Below are positions 38,239 to 45,975 of a stretch of 52,356 nucleotides of DNA, one piece after another (the stretch's first letter is position 1; every line of letters starts with the position of its first letter). Location of the stretch: positions 2,706-55,061 of the forward strand of contig JADGEK010000006.1 in NCBI GenBank assembly GCA_016744395.1. The letters run 5' to 3'. A model generated the notes under the pieces. That model was not told the origin of the DNA, did no database searches, and saw only the letters and a list, made by a program, of their open reading frames with translations. The DNA is from Gammaproteobacteria bacterium. GTDB lineage: Bacteria; Pseudomonadota; Gammaproteobacteria; GRL18. Made by a program: the position numbers and the translations under genes.

Positions 38239-38964
38239 ATGAAAACACTCTTTATTTCCGATCTCCACCTTGATCCTAAGCGCCCTGATATTCAAACTTG
38301 TTTTGTTCAATTTATAAAATCCTGCCTTAAATCGAATTTAAACGACAATAATTCCATTAATACGCTCTATATTCTGGGTGATCTCTTCGAGTTTTGGATT
38401 GGCGACGATGCTTCAATCCCCGTTTATGAACACTCTATTTCCCAGCTCAAACAATTATCCAATAGTGGTACATTGATTTATGTCATGCATGGAAATCGTG
38501 ACTTTCTTATGGGTGCAGACTTTGAGAAAGCCAGTGGTTGCCAATTAATTCCCGATCTCTATCATCTGCAAACAAGCAAGCAAACAATTTTACTCTCTCA
38601 TGGTGACATACTCTGCACTGATGATGATGAATACATGAAGTTTCGACAAATGGTTCGAGATCCAATATGGCAATCAGAGTTCCTCTCAAAAACAGTCGAA
38701 GAGCGTTTAGCGATTGCTCAGGCAATGAGGGAACACAGTAAACAACGTGGACAACAGCTTGAGCAACAAAAAAAACAAGCATCTGAAATTACAGATGTAA
38801 ACCAGAAAACAGTTGAAGAAATTATGTTAGCTCATAAAGTCAGTAAGTTAATTCACGGACATACTCATCGTCCAGCCACACATGAATTCCAACTTAATAA
38901 TCAAATGGCCCAACGAATTGTATTACCTGACTGGACACCTGATGCTCAAATATTAGCAATTTAA
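38239..38964 (+). CDS. lpxH: UDP-2,3-diacylglucosamine pyrophosphatase
   Basis: LpxH removes UMP from UDP-2,3-diacylglucosamine in lipid A synthesis at the inner membrane. The 241-residue calcineurin-like phosphoesterase has every metal motif: LFISDLHLD, ILGDLFEFWIGDD, MHGNRDFL, LLSHGD and IHGHTHRP. The start used has GGAG nine bases before it and begins MKTLFISDLHLD, as in other LpxH proteins; an ATG five codons earlier lacks such a site. It is downstream of ppiB. Its presence shows a lipid-A-bearing outer membrane. Confidence 0.95.
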   Translation: MKTLFISDLHLDPKRPDIQTCFVQFIKSCLKSNLNDNNSINTLYILGDLFEFWIGDDASIPVYEHSISQLKQLSNSGTLIYVMHGNRDFLMGADFEKASGCQLIPDLYHLQTSKQTILLSHGDILCTDDDEYMKFRQMVRDPIWQSEFLSKTVEERLAIAQAMREHSKQRGQQLEQQKKQASEITDVNQKTVEEIMLAHKVSKLIHGHTHRPATHEFQLNNQMAQRIVLPDWTPDAQILAI

Positions 38965-39180
38965 TAAAATTTCAACTTTAATTATCTAAGAGAATGTATT
39001 GAGAGTCTGACAAAAAAACCAGGTTGCAGGGCACTTTAAAAAAAATACGTCCCGACAGGCGTAGAAAACACTTTAAAATAAGAGCTAACTCATACAAATC
39101 GTTGGAGCAGTTCTTTCGTCGCGCCTCACACCTTAGATATGCCTCCTGACACTAATCGACATCATCATTGCCGTTGCCAA

Positions 39181-40092
39181 TCAAACTCCTGAATGCAGCT
39201 TAAAATGTATCAACCTTGATTCGTTACTGGAAAAAGGTTCGCCCAAACTAATCACGCCACTGCCAGTGGTTGTCCATTCGTCCTGGCGGAGGAACAGCTC
39301 GATGTTGTCAGACGCACGACGTCCCTGCATACTTTTTATATACGTGCCATTGGCACTTCTGTCGCAAAGGAGCATTTTGCCTCCCAGGAACTTTATCGTG
39401 GCGTGAACTCTGGATGCAAATTCGGAGTTAATTTTCATCTGACATTGTTCACCACGTCCAATCAGGATTTCAGCACCATTAACAATCCTGGTTGTCACAT
39501 TGTCATACTGGAGCTCAATGCAACTGACATTTTCTCTACGTTCGGCACGCTGTTTATGTTTATGAGAAACAATCATGGTTCTTTCTTCTTGTTCCCAGAC
39601 GGCCTGATGAATGATATAGGGTTCACTCTTCCCTTTTATCGAGACCTGATTGAAGACACAAGTACTCATCTTGTTATCTATGTTTAAATGCTGATGGGTC
39701 TGGTCTGTCAGCATAATTTGACCGGCCTTGGCGATGGCAACCACTCTTGCAGCCACGTTAACAGTGTTACCGAAAGGGTGTCCATCCTGCTCACTGGTAA
39801 TGTCAGAATGGGCTCCAATACGGACATTCAAGCTCTGTCCACTCTGCTGACTAAGGTCTTCCTGGATGAGGCGAGCCGCGCAAAAGGCGTTATCTGCATG
39901 CTCAAAAGCACACATGATTTCATCGCCAATGATCTCAATCACGCGTCCCTGTTCTTCCTTAATTCGTGCAGACAGGGAGTGTTGGAATTTTCTAATGCGC
40001 TGGTGAGCCAGTTCATCTCCCAGCTCTGAATACAAATCTACGCTGCCTGCAACATCAGCAAACAGGATGGTCATTAATCTGGGACTACTCAT
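39181..40092 (-). CDS. Class III nucleotidyl cyclase fused to an FHA domain
   Basis: This 303-residue cytoplasmic protein has a cyclase domain (residues 1 to about 165) and a C-terminal FHA domain (about 200-290). Metal-binding aspartates are Asp13 (LFADVAGS) and Asp57 (EIIGDEIMCAF). The transition-state pair is Asn112 and Arg116 in FGNTVNVAARV, so it should be active. The base-specificity residue is Glu53 where adenylate cyclases usually have Lys, and the second site is His105 instead of Asp. Glu at the first position is guanylate-cyclase-like, so the product may not be cAMP. The FHA part has ILIGRGEQC, SRVHATIKF and DRSANGTYI, which bind phosphothreonine peptides. The gene looks richer in G+C than its neighbours. 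Confidence 0.9.
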   Translation of the reverse strand: MSSPRLMTILFADVAGSVDLYSELGDELAHQRIRKFQHSLSARIKEEQGRVIEIIGDEIMCAFEHADNAFCAARLIQEDLSQQSGQSLNVRIGAHSDITSEQDGHPFGNTVNVAARVVAIAKAGQIMLTDQTHQHLNIDNKMSTCVFNQVSIKGKSEPYIIHQAVWEQEERTMIVSHKHKQRAERRENVSCIELQYDNVTTRIVNGAEILIGRGEQCQMKINSEFASRVHATIKFLGGKMLLCDRSANGTYIKSMQGRRASDNIELFLRQDEWTTTGSGVISLGEPFSSNESRLIHFKLHSGV

Positions 40093-40695
40093 AGTTCAAT
40101 CTATATCCTTTTCATACTAATTAATACATTTAAGGATAGAAAATTACACAGCTCTTTTCAATCTATAATGCAAAATAAACTCATTATGATGTAATTTTTG
40201 AATAATGGAATTAAATTTTTTGTAGAAATTAATCCAAGAATTGATGTATCCTTTCTATAATCATGTTCGGTCAACACTGAGCAGAGCAGATTAGAAAAGA
40301 CTAATAGTCTCGCTTAAAACCAAGCCTGTATTTTTAAAATTCGATAAATACCACATAACTGCCACTTATAAAAGTTTATTGGAAAATTAATACCTGCCTG
40401 GCAAACTTGAAAATACACTCATGTAATCACTGAATAATTTAACATCTGAAAAATATGCATTATAGGTGTGGCAAGGAAGTAATGGGCAATTGAGAATTGA
40501 GAATTGATAAAACATAATACTATGGCATAACGTAGAAAAAATTATTACACTTACTTAAATAACTAGACCAAATGAGCTAAAGCGTCTCTTAAATAGAGAG
40601 CGAGTTGTTCCAACTGTCTTTGACAATGCACACTTAATTCACGATTTCAAACAAAAGAAATAGCAATTACATGTTCATTCATAAATGGAAAATCT
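40093..40695. other. 603-base stretch without a gene
   Basis: This divergent spacer between the cyclase and the ATPase genes is A+T-rich and has no open frame with a ribosome binding site. It contains three tandem copies of AATTGAG/AATTGAT at 40488-40508. Both promoters should be here, but I cannot point to them with confidence. Confidence 0.6.
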
Positions 40696-42954
40696 ATGTC
40701 AACTGAAAAAAAATCAACAACAAATAATTTAGATAAGTTTAAAAAAGCTTTGACGGCAATTTATAATATAATTAAAAAATCCAATTCATTTCAAGAAGGG
40801 ATATCTGAAGTTGAAAAAGACATATTAAATTTAATTAAAGCGGAGCGAATGACCATTTATCAAAGCTTAAGTAATGGCATTGAAATTCAGTCCGTTTTTA
40901 AAAGCAGCGGTGAAAAAAAAGAGATTCGAGTTCCTTATAGTACAACATCAGTTTCTGGTTGGGTTGCTTTAAGCAATAAATCAGTGATTATAAAGGATCT
41001 TGATGATCACCAGGAATTACAGCGAATACATCCTGACTTGAAGTATGACAGCAGCTTTAGTAAAGCCAGTGGTTTTATTGAAAAAAACATGATTTGTGTA
41101 CCAATCAAAGAAGGCAAAGTCTTTCTCGGTGTTTTGCAATTTACCAATTGTACAGATGGCTCTGAATTTACTATTGACGATGCAAAAAATGCCATTTTAA
41201 TTGCACAAATGCTTGCCCAAAAATTTAGAACCGATTTACAAAGCACCCAGAGCCCACTCCACTATCTTGTTAAACAAGGTAAAATCACTCAGGATGAAAT
41301 GCTTAAAATTGAACAGTACGATACTGCTCAAACAGGTAATAGCTATATTAAAATTCTCTCTGAAAAAGGAGTATCTAAAAAAGACATTGGGAAATCGCTT
41401 GAGCAATATTATCAGGTACCCTTCATGACCTATCGTAATGATGTTCTTTTGCCAGAAATATTTTTTAAGGATGTAAAAAGAAGTTATTTACGCAATAAAA
41501 AATGTGTCCCTATTCAGGGGGATAAACAAGAAGTCGTTATTCTGATAGATGATCCCAGTGATCATGATAAAATTGTTGAAATTCAAAATATCTTACAAAG
41601 TAAGTCTTATATTTTCCGGGTTGCTCTGGAAGAAGATATTATGAAATATCTTAGTGATGAACACAAAATAAAATCCACTGAAAAAGCTCGAATCACAGAA
41701 GAATTGATTAATGAAAAAAAACAAAATGTTGAATTTTCACTGGATGGATTAAAGTCAGCACAATCTACGGCTAACATCCATATGGTCGATAATGTAATTA
41801 AAGAAGCCCATAGACTTGGTGCGTCAGATATACACATTGAACCAGGTGAAGATGAAATATTAGGGACAATACGAGTTCGTGTGGATGGCAGTTGCCGTCA
41901 ACTTGCAACCGTACCAAGTGATAACTATGACAGCATTATCGCCAGAATAAAAGTCATGTCCAAGCTTGATATTTCAGAGCGACGTAAACCACAGGACGGT
42001 AAATGTAAAGTCATGGTTCGAGGAAGTGATTTGGAACTGAGGATTGCAACGGTACCAACAGTCCATGGTGAAAGTATTGTTATGCGACTACTGTCATCTG
42101 GTGAAGCTCTACCGTTAGATAAGCTGAACCTTGCACCGAAAATTCTGAATAAAATATATGAGGTGTGTAAACATCATCATGGTCTGTTTCTTGTCTCTGG
42201 ACCTACAGGTTCAGGTAAAACAACCACCTTACACGCTATTCTCAACCACTTAAATACACCTGATAAAAAAATCTGGACAGCTGAAGATCCAGTCGAGATA
42301 ACACAACCAGGTTTACAACAATTACAAATTAATAATAAGATTGATTTGACTTTTTCCAATGCTATACGAGCATTTATGCGAGCCGATCCTGATATTATTT
42401 TAATTGGTGAAATGCGTGATGCAGAGACAGCTAATATTGGTATAGAAGCGTCTTTAACTGGACATCTGGTTTTATCAACTCTACATACCAACTCTGCTCC
42501 AGAAACCATTACCAGACTATTAAATTTAGGTATTGAGCGAGTTAATTTTACCGATTCACTGCTCGGTGTTCTTGCTCAGCGCTTAGTTCGTACACTATGT
42601 TCAGAATGTAAGTCAAGCTATCGTCCCGATGACAAGGAAATGAATCACCTGATTGAGATCTATGGTAAGGAAGACTTTGAAAATGATGGCTATCAAGCTG
42701 ATCAAATAAAACTGTATAAACCCACTGGCTGCGAAGAATGTGGCTTAACTGGATATAAAGGCAGAACGGGATTACATGAAATGTTAGTGGTCAGTTCTGA
42801 GCTGCAACAGCTAATATATGATGAAGCTTCACTTCAAGTAATCACTCAACAAGCGTATAAAGATGGTATGAGAACACTTCTGCAAGATGGAACCTACAAG
42901 GTCTTTAAAGGCGAAATTGATTATAGTAGTTTAATATCTGCAGTATCTGAGTAA
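40696..42954 (+). CDS. GAF-MshEN-GspE/PilB-type ATPase, stand-alone
   Basis: This 752-residue protein has an unusual order of domains. A GAF sensor comes first (about 25-170), then an MshE/PilB N-terminal-like domain (about 190-320), which in relatives can bind c-di-GMP. A secretion ATPase of the GspE/PilB family follows. ATPase motifs are GPTGSGKTTTLHA (Walker A, about 500), EDPVEI, ILIGEMRDAETA (Walker B, about 570) and LSTLHTNSAPET. A zinc-type four-cysteine module, CSECKSSYRP with GCEECGLTGYKGR, lies at about 634-680. Such ATPases extend pili or pseudopili, yet no platform protein or pilin gene is near. A GAF-controlled orphan ATPase, possibly regulatory, is the most cautious reading. Confidence 0.92.
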   Translation: MSTEKKSTTNNLDKFKKALTAIYNIIKKSNSFQEGISEVEKDILNLIKAERMTIYQSLSNGIEIQSVFKSSGEKKEIRVPYSTTSVSGWVALSNKSVIIKDLDDHQELQRIHPDLKYDSSFSKASGFIEKNMICVPIKEGKVFLGVLQFTNCTDGSEFTIDDAKNAILIAQMLAQKFRTDLQSTQSPLHYLVKQGKITQDEMLKIEQYDTAQTGNSYIKILSEKGVSKKDIGKSLEQYYQVPFMTYRNDVLLPEIFFKDVKRSYLRNKKCVPIQGDKQEVVILIDDPSDHDKIVEIQNILQSKSYIFRVALEEDIMKYLSDEHKIKSTEKARITEELINEKKQNVEFSLDGLKSAQSTANIHMVDNVIKEAHRLGASDIHIEPGEDEILGTIRVRVDGSCRQLATVPSDNYDSIIARIKVMSKLDISERRKPQDGKCKVMVRGSDLELRIATVPTVHGESIVMRLLSSGEALPLDKLNLAPKILNKIYEVCKHHHGLFLVSGPTGSGKTTTLHAILNHLNTPDKKIWTAEDPVEITQPGLQQLQINNKIDLTFSNAIRAFMRADPDIILIGEMRDAETANIGIEASLTGHLVLSTLHTNSAPETITRLLNLGIERVNFTDSLLGVLAQRLVRTLCSECKSSYRPDDKEMNHLIEIYGKEDFENDGYQADQIKLYKPTGCEECGLTGYKGRTGLHEMLVVSSELQQLIYDEASLQVITQQAYKDGMRTLLQDGTYKVFKGEIDYSSLISAVSE

Positions 42955-42964
42955 CATCTGGTAT

Positions 42965-42994
42965 GACAACCTGACACAAAATGGTCAGGATGTC
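42965..42994. terminator. Hairpin between convergent genes
   Basis: GACA-CCTGAC and GTCAGG-TGTC pair around an eight-base loop with one A.A mismatch, just after the ATPase stop codon and before the end of the GAF gene. No T tract is present, so its role as a terminator is a guess. Confidence 0.4.
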
Positions 42995-43007
42995 TTATGA
43001 TAACCTG

Positions 43008-43811
43008 TTAAATTTTGCTAAAGAGCAAGGCCAGTCCGACATTTTGCAAGAGACTGGTTTTAACAGTATAACTATTCCCCTCAGCCACTTCTAAAGTAAA
43101 GGATGATGTGCTTGCTTCATTGGTATTTGCTTTTATTAATTGTATAATTTTGCGACCAATAACCGATTCAGAAAAAACTGTCGTCTCTTTCTCAATTGAT
43201 AATTCATTCACTGCCACCTGATTGCTATAACGAATTTCATCATTATCAATAATCAGTAGAGGCTGCTCTACTTCATTAAACAGAGACACAAAACTGTTAC
43301 CTAATTCTCTATTACGCATAGTCAAACGTACATTTTCAACAATAATTGCCGCACGCTCAGCAAAGTTTGCGGCTTTAGCCATATGATATTCGCGGAAAAA
43401 TCTTTTTTGGCTGTGTCCTAAAGTTAAAATAGCTAAAATTCTGTTTTGAATCATTAAAGGTACGACAACAACAGAACCAAAGGGGTCATTATTATCGATA
43501 GATACCCAACGCTCATCAATCGTCACATCACTAGCCAACGCACCCTGTTTATGACGATAAACCCAGCCCGCCATACCATCTTTCATCGATTGTTGTATTT
43601 TGTAACGGGCTACTTCAGGAAAATCACCCGTACTGGTTAAAATATGGTGAGTAATTTTGTCATTTTCCAGAAGATATAGCGAACTGAATTCAGCATCAGT
43701 CGTTTTTTTGGCCAGTTCCACCACTTCTTTTAATACCTGTTCAATATTATCTGAACGAGTTAACGCATATAAGAGATCATGAATTTGTGTTTCATAAAGA
43801 GCAATAGACAT
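43008..43811 (-). CDS. GAF-domain signalling protein
   Basis: This 267-residue soluble protein has a GAF domain at about residues 15-165 (DAEFSSLYLLENDKITHHIL, DGMAGWVYRHKQGALASDV, VVVVPLMIQNRILAILTLG). A smaller PAS-like region follows at about 185-265 (PLLIIDNDEIRYSNQVAVNE). It lacks an output domain such as GGDEF or kinase, so it probably acts through protein contacts. The GAF-bearing ATPase gene converges on it from the left, only 53 bases away, which suggests but does not prove a shared pathway. A good ribosome binding site (AGGA, eight bases) fixes the start. Confidence 0.85.
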   Translation of the reverse strand: MSIALYETQIHDLLYALTRSDNIEQVLKEVVELAKKTTDAEFSSLYLLENDKITHHILTSTGDFPEVARYKIQQSMKDGMAGWVYRHKQGALASDVTIDERWVSIDNNDPFGSVVVVPLMIQNRILAILTLGHSQKRFFREYHMAKAANFAERAAIIVENVRLTMRNRELGNSFVSLFNEVEQPLLIIDNDEIRYSNQVAVNELSIEKETTVFSESVIGRKIIQLIKANTNEASTSSFTLEVAEGNSYTVKTSLLQNVGLALLFSKI

Positions 43812-44218
43812 AGGCGATTTCCTTAGTTATGTCGCATAATAATAGTACTAAAATAAACATGGTATACTTTAAAAATAACTCTTTCCTTCCAGTCAAGTCA
43901 AGTCAGCTATAAGCATAAGCCAAGAATTATAATCAAGATTCTGTCGAACTGCCTGATTACCGAATTTTTTTGGCAGAGTCAGAGTCATAAAACCGATAGA
44001 CCAAATACAGCATTAACAGTACTTAACATAGCATTACATAGTAAAAATGCCTAGTCTGCCATTGAAATTACGCTGGTCATTGAAACACAATCAGTATATG
44101 TAAATCGATAGACATTTTCAATTGACTCAAACAATGAAAAAATAAATGTTTTTGTTGTCTTCATTGCAACTGCATTAAACCAATAAAAGAAGGCATTAAT
44201 ACTTCAAACGGATCAAAA

Positions 44219-44350
44219 ATGTGTACTGCACGAACGGAACAATGCTGCTCAAGCCTTACTTCCACGAAGTCTGTGCCTGAGCTGAAAAATCCAGAACTAA
44301 ACGATGCTGTAGCACATGACAGAGCCCAGCTTATTTCTCAGTTCATGTAA
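44219..44350 (+). CDS. Possible 43-residue Cys-containing small protein
   Basis: The short frame reads MCTARTEQCCSSLTSTKSVP, then ELKNPELNDAVAHDRAQLIS and QFM. It lies in the 747-base stretch 43812-44558, which has no other gene I can support. A weak ribosome binding site (GGAT) lies six bases before the ATG. The three N-terminal cysteines and the acidic-basic C-terminal helix could fit a small metal-binding protein, but there is no family match that I know. It may be a chance frame. Confidence 0.25.
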   Translation: MCTARTEQCCSSLTSTKSVPELKNPELNDAVAHDRAQLISQFM

Positions 44351-44558
44351 TAAATATCGCTTATAGAATAAGTCTTATATGTTTATGGTTGAGGAGTTTA
44401 AAATTTAATGAACAGAAAATAGCATAAATCTTTTTAATGGTGTTCCAATCGTAATACAGATAATATTGAATGGCAAAAAATAAGCTACAAAAAAAGTCAA
44501 TTATGTTTTAAACTGACATCCTCACATCATCCTTTTAGGAAAAAATAAGGAAAATAAT

Positions 44559-45470
44559 ATGAAACTGAAGCAATTTTGGTTATCCACCGCATTATTTTGT
44601 ACATCCACACTTATCAGCAGCTATGCACTTGCAGAAGAGCACCATGCAGAAACGCCTTCTTTTACATCAACAGAAGTGTCAAAAAACCTTTGGATGTTAC
44701 AAGGTAAGGGAGGCAATGTGGCCTTAATGACAGGTCAACAAGGCATTTTAATGATCGATGATGATTATAAAGAAATGTCCCCAGCTTTAGTTGAACAGGT
44801 AAAACACTTTGGCGGTTTGGATAAGCTGACCTATATTATTAATACCCATTGGCATGGTGATCATACTGGTGGTAACTTTGCATTGGGTTCTCATGCACAG
44901 ATTATAGCTCATGATAATGTCAGAACACGCCTATTAAGTTCACAGGAAATTAAACTCTTTAAAATGGTGTCTAAACCCTATCCTGAAAAAGCATTACCTG
45001 ATGTCACTTTTACTAAAGCGATGACTTTACACATCAATGATGAAGAGATAAAAATTGTGCATTTTTCCAATGGTCATACGGATGGTGATTCCATTGTCTT
45101 CTTTAAAAAGGCCAATGTAGTCCATATGGGCGACCATCATTTTTCAGGTTTTTTTCCTTTCGTTGACATTGACCATGGCGGTAACGTCTTAAATATGGCT
45201 AAAAATATCAAAGAAGTTTTAGCTATAATTAGTGACACAACCCAAATCATTCCTGGTCATGGCCCATTATCAAACAAAGCTGATTTGCAGGATTTTCATG
45301 ACATGCTGGTCGGCACTTCTGCTGAAGTGCAAAAAATGAAAGATGAAGGGCTTAAGCTAGAGCAGATAAAATCCAAAGGACTGTCCAAACAATGGGACTC
45401 ATGGACTGATGGATTTATATCCTCAGAAACCTGGATAGACATTGTATACAACAGTTTATTAGCAAAATAG
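44559..45470 (+). CDS. Secreted metallo-beta-lactamase-fold hydrolase
   Basis: This 303-residue protein has a signal peptide (cleaved near residue 25, after YALA) and a complete MBL metal site: HWHGDH (residues 97-102), NGHTDGD (His173), HMGDHH (Asp192) and PGHGP. The two-metal active site is of the HxHxDH type, so it hydrolyses an ester, thioester or similar bond in the periplasm. The actual substrate is unknown; it need not be a beta-lactam. A fragment of a very similar gene lies downstream of the TonB operon, so it may belong to that system. It has a good ribosome binding site (AAGGA) and its own terminator. Confidence 0.9.
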   Translation: MKLKQFWLSTALFCTSTLISSYALAEEHHAETPSFTSTEVSKNLWMLQGKGGNVALMTGQQGILMIDDDYKEMSPALVEQVKHFGGLDKLTYIINTHWHGDHTGGNFALGSHAQIIAHDNVRTRLLSSQEIKLFKMVSKPYPEKALPDVTFTKAMTLHINDEEIKIVHFSNGHTDGDSIVFFKKANVVHMGDHHFSGFFPFVDIDHGGNVLNMAKNIKEVLAIISDTTQIIPGHGPLSNKADLQDFHDMLVGTSAEVQKMKDEGLKLEQIKSKGLSKQWDSWTDGFISSETWIDIVYNSLLAK

Positions 45471-45485
45471 TTCAAGTTTTAAAAC

Positions 45486-45527
45486 ATCAGACTCTCAGTT
45501 AAACAACACTGGGAATCTGATTTTCTC
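45486..45527 (+). terminator. Rho-independent terminator of the hydrolase gene
   Basis: ATCAGACTCTCAGT pairs with ACTGGGAATCTGAT with one mismatch and one G.U pair around an eight-base loop, followed by a T-rich tail. It begins about 15 bases after the stop. Confidence 0.8.
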
Positions 45528-45975
45528 ATTTTAGAGCTTAAATCACCCCTCAAAGACTATAACTTAGAGAGAAAACAAACCCGAAGTTGATGCCTTCTAA
45601 GTGAATACCACTTTCTTTAAAAGCCCTTAGCTAAACTAAATTTAGCGCCTATCATTTTGGTAAATAAAATCCCAAATTAGGGAATTTTATCCTCAGCTAA
45701 CACACTCCAATTTTAGAATGTATCTGAAATCTTCTAACCAAACCACTTCACATAAAACGCTGATTTTGGGCATAAAAAAAAGCTAAAAGCAGAGTTGACC
45801 CTACAAGTAGCATGTTAAATCACATATAAACTGGGTGATTTAACTTATTATAAAACAAATAAATAAAACAATTACTATATTATCAATTAGTTATGCATTG
45901 GCATATGAATTGCTCTATAAACAGCTTATGCCCGTTTTGGGCAATTGATAAAAAGAGATTAATAAGTGAGTAATT
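45528..45975. promoter_or_regulatory. 448-base upstream region of the TonB operon with a 10-bp inverted repeat
   Basis: No gene is seen. GTTAAATCAC (45814-45823) and GTGATTTAAC (45835-45844) are perfect complements around an 11-base loop. A second, bulged repeat (ATAAAATCCC/GGGAATTTTAT) lies near 45667-45692. Both could be operators or leader hairpins of the operon. I did not find a convincing Fur box or known riboswitch. Confidence 0.45.

Noticed and set aside
39001-39140. Arg/Lys-rich open frame without start codon
   Set aside because: It begins after a stop with no start or ribosome binding site; possibly a remnant, but no family match.
44559-45470. Antibiotic-resistance beta-lactamase
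   Set aside because: The HxHxDH fold is shared by many hydrolases; nothing marks it as a beta-lactamase.
45528-45975. Fur box or cobalamin riboswitch before the TonB receptor
   Set aside because: I found no 19-bp Fur-like palindrome and no riboswitch core motif.
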